64,000 nt of DNA from Corallococcus sp. EGB (GTDB lineage: Bacteria; Myxococcota; Myxococcia; Myxococcales; Myxococcaceae), in the NCBI RefSeq assembly GCF_019968905.1, contig NZ_CP079946.1, forward strand, positions 7,661,356-7,725,355, given 5' to 3'. Below the pieces are notes generated by a model. It made no database searches. It had not been told where the DNA came from and was given only the letters and a program-made list of their open reading frames with translations. Made by a program: the position numbers and the translations under genes. The first letter of the stretch is position 1; every line of letters begins with the position of its first letter. Positions 33,902 to 43,616 of this stretch are shown piece by piece.

Positions 33902-35209
33902 TCAGCCGTGGGGCTGGGCCTCCGCAGACAGCGGCGCCGCCAGCCCCTGGGCCGGGGGGACCGCCAGGGCCCGGGCCTGCTCACGCGAGCGCACCCGCCC
34001 CTCCACCACCCGCAACATGACGGGCACCCCCGCCGCCAGCCCGATGGACACCCAGGCGATGGTGTCCATACCGCCCAGCGTCCCGTCCGGCAGGTCCACC
34101 AGCAGGCGCGACGACAGGAAGGCCCCCAGCGCGGAGGCCATGTGCTGGGTGGCGGACTGCAGCGACATGAAGCGCGCGCGCACCGGGTTGTCCGGCACGC
34201 GCGAGGTGAGCGTGTTGTACGCCACGTTGCGCACGCCCATGGCCAGCATGAAGACCATGAACAGCGCGGGGATGGGCAGCCACGCGGGGTACGCCACGAA
34301 GCCCACGTAGGTGGTGACGGCCGCCAGCACCACGCCCACCGTGCCCACGCGGAAGGAGCCGAAGCGGTCCACCAGCGGCCCCGTCAGCCGCAGGGTGACG
34401 AAGCTCACGAGGCCGCCCGCGAAGTAGATGATCCACAGCCGGTCGCGCGGGTAGCCCAGGTTCTGCTGGAGGTAGGCGGAGATGTTGGGGATGACGATGA
34501 AGCTGCTCATCATCACCAGCGCCGTCATCAGGTAGGACAGCCGCACGTCGGGGTGGGAGAGCAGCGCCCCCATGCCCGGGGCCTTCGCCGCGCCGCCCCC
34601 GGGCTTCAGGTGCCCGCGCACCGGCGGCAGGAACCCCAGCGCGGCCCCCACCACCATCAGGCCCAGCGCCGCCACCACGAAGAAGGGCAGCCGCCAGCCG
34701 CCGGCCTCCGCCACCTTCAGCGCCAGGGGCACGCCCACCACGGAGGCCACGGAGAAGGCCGCCATCACCGCGCCCAGCGCCCGGCCCCGGCGCGCCACCG
34801 GGATGAGGTCCGCGATGATGGACAGGGACAGCGCCGTCGCCGGCCCGCCGAAGATGCCCGCGCACACCCGCGCGAGCAGCAGCGTGGACAGCCCCAGCGC
34901 CAGGCCCCCCGCCGCGGTGGCCGCGACGAGCCCCAGCATGCACACGGCCAGCGCCTTGCGCCGGTCGAAGCGGTCCAGGAAGTAGCCGCCCAGGAGCCCC
35001 GCCACGCTCGCGGCGGCGGTGTAGCTGCCGCCAATGGTCCCGATGTGCGAGGACTCGATGCCCAGCCCCTTCGCGAAGTCCGGGCCCAGCGGCATCACCA
35101 TCACGAAGTCGAGGATGTTGACGAACTGCACCGCGCCGATGAGCAGCACCACGGCGCGCTCGGAGACGGGACGGGAGGAGGCGGCGGCGGATTCGGGCGA
35201 CTCGGGCAT
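33902..35209 (-). CDS. Major facilitator superfamily transporter
   Basis: 435 aa with about 12 hydrophobic segments in two halves. The first half shows AVQFVNILDFVMVMPLGPDF and the MFS loop 2-3 motif GGYFLDRFDRRKAL. The N-terminal Ser/Pro/Ala-rich stretch and Ala-rich C-terminus are cytoplasmic. It resembles drug/sugar-efflux antiporters (DHA1-type), but the substrate cannot be told. It lies 27 nt downstream of the chemoreceptor gene on the same strand, so co-transcription is possible. Start ATG 35209 has GAAGG upstream. Confidence 0.9.
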   Translation of the reverse strand: MPESPESAAASSRPVSERAVVLLIGAVQFVNILDFVMVMPLGPDFAKGLGIESSHIGTIGGSYTAAASVAGLLGGYFLDRFDRRKALAVCMLGLVAATAAGGLALGLSTLLLARVCAGIFGGPATALSLSIIADLIPVARRGRALGAVMAAFSVASVVGVPLALKVAEAGGWRLPFFVVAALGLMVVGAALGFLPPVRGHLKPGGGAAKAPGMGALLSHPDVRLSYLMTALVMMSSFIVIPNISAYLQQNLGYPRDRLWIIYFAGGLVSFVTLRLTGPLVDRFGSFRVGTVGVVLAAVTTYVGFVAYPAWLPIPALFMVFMLAMGVRNVAYNTLTSRVPDNPVRARFMSLQSATQHMASALGAFLSSRLLVDLPDGTLGGMDTIAWVSIGLAAGVPVMLRVVEGRVRSREQARALAVPPAQGLAAPLSAEAQPHG

Positions 35210-35236
35210 GGAGGCCTTCGGGGGACGGCTTGGGCG

Positions 35237-37300
35237 TCAGACGCGGAAGCGGCGGACCTCCGCCCGGAGGATCTCCGCCTGGCGCGTGAGGTTGTCGATG
35301 GCCTCTTCCAACTGGCGCACCGAGCGCGTCTGGTGCTCGGACACGCCCTTGATGGTCTCCACCGCCTTGAGCACCTGCTCGCTGCCCTTGGTCTGTTCCT
35401 TCTGGGCGCGGTTCAGGTGGGTGACCATCTCGTTGATGCTTTCGATGGAGCGGGTGATCTGCTTGCTGCCGTGCGCCTGCTCCTGGCTGGAGCGCTGCAC
35501 GTGCTGGGTGAGCGTCTTCATCCGCTCCGCGCTCTTCATGATCTGCTCGCCGCCCCGGGCCTGTTCATTGGAGGCCTGGGAGATCATCGACACGGTGGCG
35601 GAGATGCGGTGGATGGCGGCCGTCACCTGCTTGCTGCCGCGCGCCTGCTCCACGGTGGCGCGGGCAATGGCCTTCACCATCTGCGTGGACTTCTGGGTGC
35701 TGTCGTTGATCTTCCGCAGGGCGCCTTCCGCCTCGCGGCCCAGCTGCACGCCCTCCTCCACGCTCTTGACGCCCTGGTTCATCACCACCACGGCGTTGCG
35801 GCTCTCCTCCTGCACGCCGCGGATGAGCTCGGCGATCTCCTTGGTGGACGCGCCGGTGCGCTCGGCCAGGTCCTTGATCTCCTCCGCCACCACCGCGAAG
35901 CCCTTGCCGTGCTCGCCCGCCTGCGCCGCGATGATGGCGGCGTTGAGGGCCAGGAGGTTCGTCTGCTCCGCCACGTCGTCGATGACGTTGAGGATGTTGC
36001 CAATCTCGCTGATGCGCCGGCCCAGGCTGTCGATGACGCCCGCGGCGGTGCGGCTGGTCTCCTTGATGCGGTCGATGCCGGAGAGCGTCTTGCGCAGGGC
36101 CTCCACGCCGGTCTGCGCGTCCTCGAAGACCTGCTCGGACAGGCGGGCCGTCTCGTTGGCGTTGGCGTCGACCTGGCCGATGGCGGCGTCCATCTGGCTG
36201 ATGGCCGAGGACGTGTCCTCCGTGGACGCGGAGAGGTCCTCGATGTTCTTGGCCACCTCCTTGATGGAGTACGTCATCTCCTCGATGGCGCTGGTGGTCT
36301 CCTCCACGCTGGCGGCCATGGCCTGGACGTTCTCCGCCACCTCGTCGTTGGTGGCGGCCATCTCCATGATGGAGGAGCTGCTCTCCTCCGCGCTCTGGTA
36401 GAGGACCTCCACGTTCTCCGCGATGCCGCGCAGGCTGGCCATCATCTGCACCATGGAGGAGGACGTCTCCTCCACGCGGGCCTGCACGGTGCCCGCGCCG
36501 GAGGACACGGTGGTGCCGGTGCGGTGGATCTGCTCGATGACGCCGGCCACCACGTCGGACACGCCGCGCACGCGGCCCAGCGTGTCGCGCCAGGACTGCC
36601 CCATGCGGTTCAGGGCCTCCGCCAGCTGCCCCAGCTCGTCCTTGTTGTTGCGCACCTCCACGCGGCCGGTGAGGTCGGCCTCCGCCAGCTTGCGCGCCAT
36701 GGACATCATCGCGTCCAGCGGATGGAGGATGAACGCGCGCGAGATGAGGAACGCCACCAGGAGGAAGAGCACCAGGCCCACGAGGAACGCCAGCAGCACC
36801 GTCTGGCGCAGCGCCTGGAGCACGCCCTCCAGCCTGGCTCCGTCCACCACCACCACGACCTCGCCGGGCACACCGCCCGCGAGCGAAACCGGTTCGGAGA
36901 CCGCCCAGCCGCGATCCTCGAAAACCATTTCTTCCAGCTGCGGGAGGGGCCGCTGCTGGAGGCGCTCCTCCAGGCCCTTGCGGAACCAGGCGGGCGGGGG
37001 GGCGGGGAAGGTGGCGCGGGGCACCCCCTGGGCGTCCAGCACCGCCACGACGCTGAAGTCGTCATCCTGCAGGTAGAGCCCGTCCAGGTTGGGGACCGGC
37101 TGGGTGTTCGCCTGCTTTTCGACCAGGGCCTTCACCTCCTGGGCCTTGCCGTGGGCGTGCAGGGCCATGCGCTCCCTCAGGTGGTTGCCCACCTGGCGGG
37201 GGACGACGAAGTAGAGCGTCCCCAGGATGACGGCCAGCGCGAGTCCGAACGAACCCAGGAGGATGCCCCGGAGACCGGGTTTCTTGAGGCGATATGGCAA
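35237..37300 (-). CDS. Methyl-accepting chemotaxis protein
   Basis: About 687 aa. N-terminal membrane segment (about 10-32), extracytoplasmic sensor region (about 33-165), second membrane segment (about 168-190; [19 protein letters not shown]), HAMP domain (about 190-250), then a long coiled-coil signalling domain. The hairpin tip [39 protein letters not shown] is the CheA/CheW-binding motif, complete. It signals to a Frz/Che-type pathway (known in myxobacteria); no che genes are nearby. The most 5' in-frame start I can place is TTG at 37300, which gives only a short positively charged lead (LPYRLKKPG). No ATG or GTG fits better, so the start is uncertain. Confidence 0.9.
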   Translation of the reverse strand: MPYRLKKPGLRGILLGSFGLALAVILGTLYFVVPRQVGNHLRERMALHAHGKAQEVKALVEKQANTQPVPNLDGLYLQDDDFSVVAVLDAQGVPRATFPAPPPAWFRKGLEERLQQRPLPQLEEMVFEDRGWAVSEPVSLAGGVPGEVVVVVDGARLEGVLQALRQTVLLAFLVGLVLFLLVAFLISRAFILHPLDAMMSMARKLAEADLTGRVEVRNNKDELGQLAEALNRMGQSWRDTLGRVRGVSDVVAGVIEQIHRTGTTVSSGAGTVQARVEETSSSMVQMMASLRGIAENVEVLYQSAEESSSSIMEMAATNDEVAENVQAMAASVEETTSAIEEMTYSIKEVAKNIEDLSASTEDTSSAISQMDAAIGQVDANANETARLSEQVFEDAQTGVEALRKTLSGIDRIKETSRTAAGVIDSLGRRISEIGNILNVIDDVAEQTNLLALNAAIIAAQAGEHGKGFAVVAEEIKDLAERTGASTKEIAELIRGVQEESRNAVVVMNQGVKSVEEGVQLGREAEGALRKINDSTQKSTQMVKAIARATVEQARGSKQVTAAIHRISATVSMISQASNEQARGGEQIMKSAERMKTLTQHVQRSSQEQAHGSKQITRSIESINEMVTHLNRAQKEQTKGSEQVLKAVETIKGVSEHQTRSVRQLEEAIDNLTRQAEILRAEVRRFRV

Positions 37301-37409
37301 GGCCCGCGCACTGTAGGGAGGGTGGCCCGTCCAGGGCAAGGAACGGACCTCTCCGCCCGCCAGGGACGGACGCTGGGTTCCCGCGGGCTGGATGCGTAAG
37401 GTCCAGGGG

Positions 37410-38438
37410 ATGACCGCGACGCTGCTGCTCACCGACCCGCTCTTCCTCCAGCATGACGCCGGTGAGGGCCACCCGGAGTCGCCCGCCCGGCTGCGGCGCA
37501 TCCTCCAGGTGCTGGCGCGAAACCCCGTCGCGGGCACGGTGATGACCCACCCGCGCTCGGCCACGGACGCGGAGCTCCTGGCGGTGCACACCCGGGAGCA
37601 CCTGGACGCGATGGAGCAACTGGGCGGCCGCTTCGAGCGCATCGACGAAGACACGGCGGTGTCGCCGGACAGCATCGACGCGGCACGGCTGGCGGCGGGG
37701 GCGGCGGTCCAGGCCGTGGAGGCGGTGATGGCGGGGCAGGCGAAGAACGCGTTCGCGCTGGTGCGTCCGCCGGGCCATCACGCGGAGCCGGGCCGGGCCA
37801 TGGGCTTCTGCCTCTACAACAACGTCGCCATCGCGGCGGAGGCCGGCCGGCGGCTGGGGGCCGAGCGCGTGCTGGTGCTCGACTGGGACGTGCATCACGG
37901 CAACGGCACGCAGGCGGCGTTCTGGGGGCGCAGGGACGTGCTCTACCAGTCCGTGCACCAGTTCCCCTACTACCCGGGCAGCGGCGCGGCGCCGGAGGTG
38001 GGGCGCGGAGAGGGCCAGGGCTACACGGTGAACTGCGGCCTGCCCGGCGGCAACACGGACGCGGACTACGGGATGATCTTCGAGGAGCTGCTGCTCCCGG
38101 TGGCGCAGGCGTACCGGCCGGACCTGGTGCTGGTGTCCGCGGGGTTCGACCCGCACCGCGCGGATCCGATTGGCGGCATGGACGTCACCGAGCGCGGCTT
38201 CGCGGCGATGTGCACGGCGGTGCGCAAGCTGGCGGAGGAGGTCTCCGGCGGGAAGCTGGCGCTGGTGCTGGAGGGTGGCTACTCGCTGGAGGGGCTGTCG
38301 AACTCCGTGCACGCGTGCATCGAGGTGCTCGCGGGACGCGACGACAGCTTCGCGCCCGGTACCGTGAACGCGGACGCGAGGGCGGCGCTGGCCACGAGCC
38401 GCGAGGCGCTCAAGCCGTACTGGGCCAGCGTGCGCTGA
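37410..38438 (+). CDS. Histone deacetylase-like / acetylpolyamine amidohydrolase
   Basis: 342 aa from ATG 37410 (a start at 37392 is possible). Arginase/deacetylase fold with all zinc-site residues: RPPGHHAEP (His pair), [11 protein letters not shown] (Asp and His ligands), [11 protein letters not shown] (Asp ligand) and [10 protein letters not shown] (Gly-rich loop and Tyr). It removes acetyl groups from acetylated Lys or polyamines; bacterial members have both roles. Divergent from the chemoreceptor gene. The H1-like tail protein 7 kb away is Lys-rich, but a link is only a thought. Confidence 0.93.
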   Translation: MTATLLLTDPLFLQHDAGEGHPESPARLRRILQVLARNPVAGTVMTHPRSATDAELLAVHTREHLDAMEQLGGRFERIDEDTAVSPDSIDAARLAAGAAVQAVEAVMAGQAKNAFALVRPPGHHAEPGRAMGFCLYNNVAIAAEAGRRLGAERVLVLDWDVHHGNGTQAAFWGRRDVLYQSVHQFPYYPGSGAAPEVGRGEGQGYTVNCGLPGGNTDADYGMIFEELLLPVAQAYRPDLVLVSAGFDPHRADPIGGMDVTERGFAAMCTAVRKLAEEVSGGKLALVLEGGYSLEGLSNSVHACIEVLAGRDDSFAPGTVNADARAALATSREALKPYWASVR

Positions 38439-38445
38439 TGGCGGC

Positions 38446-39990
38446 TCAGGGGAGCCGAGACAGCAGGCTCTCCAGCTCGGCATTGAGGGCGCTCTCCGCG
38501 TTCACGACAGGTTCACTCCACCGCGCCGCCACCATGCCGTCCGGGCGCACGAGACAGGCGCCCACGTCCCCGACTCCATACGCGTGCTGCCAGCCGTGGA
38601 CCTCGTGGACCCGCAGCGGCATGCGCCCCGTGAGTCTCCGGCCCGCAGCGCTCCACGCGTCACTTCCCGCGAGCAGGACGAAACCGTTGCCGAAGAGGTC
38701 CAGCGTCGACGTGCGATTCTCCAACCACACATGGGGCGCGCGCGTGCCGGGTTCGCCCGTGGGCACGAAGGTCTTCGGCAACGGCGGCCCGTCCCCGTAG
38801 CGATATCCGAGGGTGATGGCGTCGTCCTCGACGAACTCCGCGTCCGGTGGAAGTTCCTTCCCCTCCATCTTCAAAGCGAGCAACGCGGCCTGGTTCGCGG
38901 TGGCGGCGGCCACGGGCCTCCTCTCCGCATCGTATGTCTCGAGCAGGCCGGGGCCCGCGTGGCCGTTCAACACCGCGGCCAGCTTCCAGGCCAGGTTCGC
39001 CGCGTCGTGGATGCCGGTGTTGGCGCCAAAACCTCCCGTGGGCGGCATCTGGTGCGCGGCGTCTCCCACGAGGAAGACACGCCCTGCACCGAAACGCTCC
39101 GCGACGCGCTCCGCCGCCTCCCAGACGAACGTTCCATGGAGCGTAGGCCTCAGGTCGGGGATGCCCGTGACGGTGCGCAGCCGCTGCGTCCAGCGCGCCT
39201 CCGTGAAGTCCGCGGCCGTCTCCCGGGATACATCGAGCCGCGTCGCGTGGATCCACCGGTCCTTCACGTCCGACGCCACGATGACGCCGCCCACCTCCGG
39301 ATGCGTGATCACCGCGAAGCCCAGCGGCACCTCCCGCTGCACCGGTGAGAGGTCGGCCTCGAAGAGCGTGGAGATGTTGTGGCCGAAGGAGCCCCGTCCG
39401 CGCCGGGCGATGCCCAGCGCCTCGCGCACCGGGCTGCGCACGCCGTCCGCGCCAATGAGATACGCCGCCTGCACGGTGGACACCGCCCCCGTCTCGCGGT
39501 CGAGCACCGTGGCCCGCACGCCCTCCGCGTCCTGGGTGAAGTCCTGGAGCTCATGCCGGAAGCGCACCTCCACGCCCTGGCGCCTCACGGCCTCCAGGAG
39601 GATGGGCTCCAGCCGGTCCTGCCCCAGGAAGACGAACGGGCACGGGCTGAGGTCCGTCCGCTGCGAGGACACCGCCTGCGTCCTCCACGAGTGCACCGGC
39701 CCCGCGAGCGTGACGGCCACCAGGTGCCCGATGACCGTGCCCTCGGGAACGGCCCCGGCCCGCTCCACCTCCTCCCTCGCGCAGGTGGACCGCAACAGCT
39801 CCACGGTGCGCACATGAAAGCCCCGGGCGCGGGGATGGAGTGACGTGCCCGGATGCTTCTCGATGACCAGCGCCCGCACGCCCTGGTGGGCGAGGAACAG
39901 CGCGGTCGACAACCCGACGAGGCCGCCGCCGATGATGAGCACGGGAACCTGGAGCGCCTGCGAGGAAGGGGCTTGCATGCCCTGGAACAT
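38446..39990 (-). CDS. FAD-dependent aromatic monooxygenase
   Basis: About 514 aa, class A flavin hydroxylase (phenol hydroxylase/polyketide hydroxylase type). Rossmann motif VLIIGGGLVGLSTALFLA, the ribose-binding EKH and HPRARG loop, the DG motif GADGVRSPVREAL, and GD motif FLVGDAAHQMPPTGGFGAN. The C-terminal thioredoxin-like part (about 380-514) is shared with PgaE/RdmE-type enzymes. Hydroxylates a phenolic ring using NAD(P)H and O2. The start is uncertain among ATGs at 39990 and 39978. Convergent with the deacetylase, only 7 nt between stops. Divergent from an AraC regulator that probably controls it. Confidence 0.9.
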   Translation of the reverse strand: MFQGMQAPSSQALQVPVLIIGGGLVGLSTALFLAHQGVRALVIEKHPGTSLHPRARGFHVRTVELLRSTCAREEVERAGAVPEGTVIGHLVAVTLAGPVHSWRTQAVSSQRTDLSPCPFVFLGQDRLEPILLEAVRRQGVEVRFRHELQDFTQDAEGVRATVLDRETGAVSTVQAAYLIGADGVRSPVREALGIARRGRGSFGHNISTLFEADLSPVQREVPLGFAVITHPEVGGVIVASDVKDRWIHATRLDVSRETAADFTEARWTQRLRTVTGIPDLRPTLHGTFVWEAAERVAERFGAGRVFLVGDAAHQMPPTGGFGANTGIHDAANLAWKLAAVLNGHAGPGLLETYDAERRPVAAATANQAALLALKMEGKELPPDAEFVEDDAITLGYRYGDGPPLPKTFVPTGEPGTRAPHVWLENRTSTLDLFGNGFVLLAGSDAWSAAGRRLTGRMPLRVHEVHGWQHAYGVGDVGACLVRPDGMVAARWSEPVVNAESALNAELESLLSRLP

Positions 39991-40024
39991 AGAGCCAGGC
40001 CGCGGCACGGTCTCGGCGTAACAG

Positions 40025-40615
40025 GTGGCCCGAGCGGCGGTCCTCCATCAACTCTGGTTGCCCGGGATGTGGTTGGAGGAAGCAGCCGGAGCACTCGGGC
40101 CCCGAGCGAGCGTACCCGCGCGCTCCGCCGTCCATCCCACGGCTTCACGCATCACCGCGCACCTCCGGCTGGTGATGGAGGAGCTTGAAAGCGGAGTGCC
40201 CGCCAGCGACCCGGGCATGGGCGCGCTGGTGGACTCACTGCTCTACGGGCTCGTGCGCGGGAACTCGCCGGAGGTTGTGCACCGGCAGAGGGATGCACGG
40301 ATCCAGCGGGCCCTGGAGCGCATCGCGGTGGACTACGCGGACGCCTTGCGCGTCGAGGACCTGGCGAAGGCCGCGGGCATGTGCCGCTACTCCTTCCTGC
40401 GCGCCTTCCGCGCCAGCATGGGCGAGAGCCCCTATCAGTATCTCCAGGGCTACCGGCTGGAGCGCGCGGCGGAGCAGTTGCGCGGAGGCAAGGCCGCGTC
40501 CGTGCTGGAGACCGCGCTCGAGTGCGGCTTCACGGACCCGGGCCGCTTCGCCCGGGCCTTCCGCGCACGCTTCGGCTGCGTCCCCCGCGAGTACCGCGCG
40601 CGCCACTCCGGGTGA
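40025..40615 (+). CDS. Short AraC-family transcriptional regulator
   Basis: About 196 aa with the start placed at GTG 40025 (uncertain). The C-terminal AraC DNA-binding domain (about 95-192) is complete: RVEDLAKAAGMCRYSFLRAF, SPYQYLQGYRLERAAEQLR, ALECGFTDPGRFARAFRARFG and VPREYR. The N-terminal ligand-binding cupin seen in typical 280-300 aa members is missing or very short (about 90 residues of low-complexity start). Its start lies within about 35 nt of the divergent monooxygenase start, so the intergenic region is minimal and it likely regulates both genes. Ligand binding is not evident. Confidence 0.87.
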   Translation: MARAAVLHQLWLPGMWLEEAAGALGPRASVPARSAVHPTASRITAHLRLVMEELESGVPASDPGMGALVDSLLYGLVRGNSPEVVHRQRDARIQRALERIAVDYADALRVEDLAKAAGMCRYSFLRAFRASMGESPYQYLQGYRLERAAEQLRGGKAASVLETALECGFTDPGRFARAFRARFGCVPREYRARHSG

Positions 40616-40626
40616 CGTGCGCGACC

Positions 40627-41250
40627 CTACCCGCCGGACTGGCGGCCCTCGATGGCGCACAGGAGCACCGCGGCGGCGATGCCCAGACGCCGGTCCAGCC
40701 GGCGCTGCGTGTCCACGGAGAAGTCCAGGTCGATCTTCTGGATGAACGGGTTGAAGTGCTGCCGGAAGCTGAAGACCTGCTCGCTGCCCAGCGTGCCGGT
40801 GAAGGTCTGCGGGAGGAGGTTGGTGAGGAAGCGCCGCACGAGCGCCAGCAGCATGCTGTCCTCCTCCACCTTCCCCACCTCCTGCCCGTCCACGTCCAGG
40901 ATGAGCCAGGTGTCGCGCAGGATGGAGCTCAGGGCCTTGCGGCGCAGCGCGCCCACCCGCTCCCCCGTGGCCGCGTCGGTGACGTCGTAGGTGGCGCCGA
41001 AGTCCAGGATGTTGCGCGCCTGGATGGTGATCAGCTCCTCCTGCATGTCCTCGCCGCTGTAGATGCGCAGGTCCTCCTTCAACTTGAAGGCCTTCATCTT
41101 CGAGTAGAAGGCGACGTTGCCTGCCTCGTCGTAGATGTGGAACGCGCCGCCGAACAGCTTGAAGAACTTGCGGCGGATCATGTAGCGGGTCTGGCCAAAG
41201 CGACCGGAGGCCAGCTCACTCCGGGGACGGGTCTGGAGGGCGGTGGACAT
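40627..41250 (-). CDS. LURP-one-related / scramblase-like family protein
   Basis: 207 aa from ATG 41250. It reads as the beta-barrel-plus-helix fold of LURP-one-related (Tubby C-terminal-like) proteins: RYMIRRKFFKLFGGAFHIYD, YSKMKAFKLKEDLRIY, GATYDVTDAATGERVGALRRKALS, and a hydrophobic C-terminal helix (LGIAAAVLLCAIEG), the same order as in phospholipid-scramblase-like proteins. Function of bacterial members is unclear; a membrane-surface role is possible. Convergent with the AraC gene, 11 nt between stops. Confidence 0.75.
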   Translation of the reverse strand: MSTALQTRPRSELASGRFGQTRYMIRRKFFKLFGGAFHIYDEAGNVAFYSKMKAFKLKEDLRIYSGEDMQEELITIQARNILDFGATYDVTDAATGERVGALRRKALSSILRDTWLILDVDGQEVGKVEEDSMLLALVRRFLTNLLPQTFTGTLGSEQVFSFRQHFNPFIQKIDLDFSVDTQRRLDRRLGIAAAVLLCAIEGRQSGG

Positions 41251-41292
41251 AGCCACCCTCCCTAGCGCGAAGCAGCGCGCGGGGCCAGGGGC

Positions 41293-41490
41293 CTACTTGA
41301 TGCCCTGCTTCGCCTTCATCTCAGCCGCGGCCTTCTATGCGGTGGCATGGATGTTGTCGAACTGCGCGCGGTAGACGTCCGAGTGGCTCTTGCGCGTCTT
41401 CGGGTCCTTGCCCTCCAGCCACTTGCCGAACCGGTCCATCTCCTTGGACCCGCCCTTGTTCTGGATGCCGTTGTACTCAGCGCGCTCCAT
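41293..41490 (-). pseudogene. Small gene with an in-frame stop near its end
   Basis: From ATG 41490 the frame reads 51 codons (MERAEYNGIQNKGGSK, then MDRFGKWLEGKDPKTRK, then DNIHATA) to TAG at 41335-41337. The same frame then continues for 13 codons (KAAAEMKAKQGIK) to a second TAG at 41293-41295. The continuation looks like a natural Lys-rich end, so the first TAG is probably a nonsense mutation (or read-through). AGGAGGG is adjacent to the ATG with almost no spacing and lies in a 12-bp hairpin, so a start further upstream or downstream is possible. No family recognised. Confidence 0.55.
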
Positions 41491-41517
41491 CCCTCCTGGG
41501 AGGGACTCCCAGGAGGG
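41491..41517. repeat. 12-bp perfect hairpin enclosing a ribosome-binding site
   Basis: CCCTCCTGGGAG (41491-41502), GGA loop, CTCCCAGGAGGG (41506-41517). On the minus strand one arm is AGGAGGG directly before the ATG at 41490. Confidence 0.6.
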
Positions 41518-41533
41518 CGCGGCAGCAGCCCCA

Positions 41534-41566
41534 CCGGACACGCCGCGCCATCCACGGCGTGTCCGG
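41534..41566 (-). terminator. Terminator-like hairpin after the subtilase gene
   Basis: CCGGACACGCCG (41534-41545) pairs with CGGCGTGTCCGG (41555-41566), 12 bp perfect, 9-nt loop, 15 nt after the subtilase stop on the minus strand. No T-tract. Confidence 0.6.
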
Positions 41567-41580
41567 GTTTCACCCCTCCA

Positions 41581-43503
41581 TCAGTAGCAGAGGTAGTTGT
41601 CGTTCCAGGCGTGGGGATCCGCGGCCTCGTGGATGAGCGTGCAGAGCTTTCCGGCGATGGGGCCGGACTGCGACCACGACAGCTGCAGCGGGCTGTTGGT
41701 GGGCACGCAGAGGTAGTTGTCATTCCACGTGTGCTCGGCGGGCTCGGCGTCTTCGTAGATCCGCGTGCAGTTCATGCCCGCGATGGGGCCCGCGCTGCTC
41801 CACTGGAAGCCGTAGTTCACCGTGGAGCACAGGAAGTTGTCGTTCCAGGTGTCGGGGTCCGCCGCCTCGTGCACCTGGGTGCAGTACCGGCCGGCCATGG
41901 GGCCGGACGAGGACCAGGCGATGTCCGGCATCATCTGGATGGCCTGGCGCAGGTTGGGCAACCGGCCGATGTTGCGCGCATCCGCCGCCTGCGCGGTGCC
42001 CGTGGACGCCAGCAGGCCGCGCACGTAGCGGGGGTCGAGCGCGCCCGAGCCGCGAGCACGCGCCACGCCCTGGAGGCTCAGCGCCGAGCCGGTGACGATG
42101 GGCGACGCGCTAGAGGTGCCGCTGAAGGTGCCCGTGTAGTACTGGTCCTCGCCGTACGCGAAGCCGAAGAGGTCGCCGTAGCCCATGGACGCCACGCTCT
42201 CACCCCAGCCGTGCACGTCCACGCGCGAGCCGAAGTTCGTCCAGCACATGGGCACGCGCGTGGTGGCGGTGCTGGCGCCCACCACGATGGCGCCCGAGTC
42301 GCGCACGTTGCGGTTGAAGGCGCCGCCGTACGCGGCCTCGTCCAGGTTGGCGCTGCCGTTGCCCGCCGCCTCCACCACGGTGACGCCGTTGGCGGTGGCC
42401 GTGGCGATGGCGTCGTAGTTGGCCTGCCAGTACTCCATCGCGATGTAGTTGCACTGGCTCTGGTTGCAGGTACAGGGCGTGCTGTCCGCGGGGCCCTGGG
42501 CGTGCAGCTCGATGAGGATGACGCCGCCCCGCCCCACGGCCGCCGCCGCGTTGGCGATGGCCGCGGCGGTGCCCTGCGAGGCCGCGGACACGCCCACCGT
42601 CGCGCCGTGCGCGATGCCCGTCACGCCGTAGCCGTTGGCCGTGCCCACGATTTCGCCCAGCACCGCGGTGCCGTGGTTGCGCCAGCTCAAGTCGTTGTAC
42701 TGCGCGCCCAGCTGCGTGAAGAGGTCCGGCATGTCCTCGTGGGTGGTGCGCCAGCCACCCTCGATGTCGACGAAGCGGATGCCCGCGCCGTTGCCGCCGG
42801 CCACGCCCCACGCATAGCGCGCGTCCACGCCGCTGGGAGCCGCGTTGAGGTAGCCCTGGTTGCCTTCGTACAGCGGCGTCGTGGGCGCGATGTCCGCGGC
42901 GGCGAGCAGGCTCCGCAGCGCGGCATCCATGCCGAAGTTCACCATCGCCGGTTCGGCGGGAGGCTCCGCGTAGGCGATCTCCACGCTGTCCAGCGCGTTG
43001 AGCGAGGCGATGACCTCCGCCACGCGCTCCGCGGTGGTCCCGGGCACGAGCGGGACTTCGTAGTAGAGGTCGAGGTCCGCCAACTGGCGGCCACTCCCGG
43101 ATTCGCCCAGGGTCTTGCGGAGCGCCAGCGCGGACTCGTCCTCCGTGAAGAGACGGCGGAGCGCGGCGGCGCGGGGCGCGCGCTCCAGCAGGGCCTGCGC
43201 GGCCTTCACGTCACTGGCGAGGCGGGCCTCGGAGAGGCCCTGTCCGGCGAGCCGCGAGCGCTCGGACTCGGAGCGCTCCGCCGCGAGCGGGCGCAGCGTG
43301 TCGCCGCGCAGGCGCACGCGGCTGCCTTCCTGGAACTTCACCACCAGGCGCTCCACGGGCGTGCCCGACGGCAGCGCCCTCTGGAGCCGCTTGTCGGCGG
43401 CGACCCGGGGCAGCGGCGCCTGAGACGCGGCGAAGGCGGTGGTGCACAAGGTCAGCCCGGCGAGCGCGCCCGTCAGGCGGGAGGCGAAGTGCGAAGAGGT
43501 CAT
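41581..43503 (-). CDS. Secreted subtilisin-like serine protease with triple C-terminal repeat
   Basis: 640 aa. Signal peptide (about 1-26, ending AFAAS), propeptide-like region (about 30-190), peptidase S8 domain (about 215-515) with Asp in FVDIEGGW (about 244), His in WRNHGTAV (about 275) and Ser in GTSSASPIV (about 462). The C-terminus (about 515-640) holds three related units of about 40 residues: W.S.GP-(I/M)-AG..CT...E.A(D/E)P...WNDN(F/Y)LC, each with two Cys and the WNDN motif. These may bind carbohydrate or cell wall. Exported, probably to digest prey protein. Divergent from a short AT-rich region before a GST gene. Confidence 0.92.
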   Translation of the reverse strand: MTSSHFASRLTGALAGLTLCTTAFAASQAPLPRVAADKRLQRALPSGTPVERLVVKFQEGSRVRLRGDTLRPLAAERSESERSRLAGQGLSEARLASDVKAAQALLERAPRAAALRRLFTEDESALALRKTLGESGSGRQLADLDLYYEVPLVPGTTAERVAEVIASLNALDSVEIAYAEPPAEPAMVNFGMDAALRSLLAAADIAPTTPLYEGNQGYLNAAPSGVDARYAWGVAGGNGAGIRFVDIEGGWRTTHEDMPDLFTQLGAQYNDLSWRNHGTAVLGEIVGTANGYGVTGIAHGATVGVSAASQGTAAAIANAAAAVGRGGVILIELHAQGPADSTPCTCNQSQCNYIAMEYWQANYDAIATATANGVTVVEAAGNGSANLDEAAYGGAFNRNVRDSGAIVVGASTATTRVPMCWTNFGSRVDVHGWGESVASMGYGDLFGFAYGEDQYYTGTFSGTSSASPIVTGSALSLQGVARARGSGALDPRYVRGLLASTGTAQAADARNIGRLPNLRQAIQMMPDIAWSSSGPMAGRYCTQVHEAADPDTWNDNFLCSTVNYGFQWSSAGPIAGMNCTRIYEDAEPAEHTWNDNYLCVPTNSPLQLSWSQSGPIAGKLCTLIHEAADPHAWNDNYLCY

Positions 43504-43616
43504 CCGGTTCTCTCGGTGTGGAAGGAAACCTGCGCGACGGAGGCGCCAGGCCTCCGCTGCACACTCACCCTAGAATGCCGGTCTGACATGGAATACAGCT
43601 AAAGCAATGTTGAGTT

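Noticed and set aside
30830-37399. 2189-codon open frame on the plus strand
   Set aside because: It runs antisense to the RCK channel, tatC, tatB, MFS and chemoreceptor genes. It is rich in His, Arg, Ala and Gly from reading GC-rich coding DNA backwards, and shows no motif.
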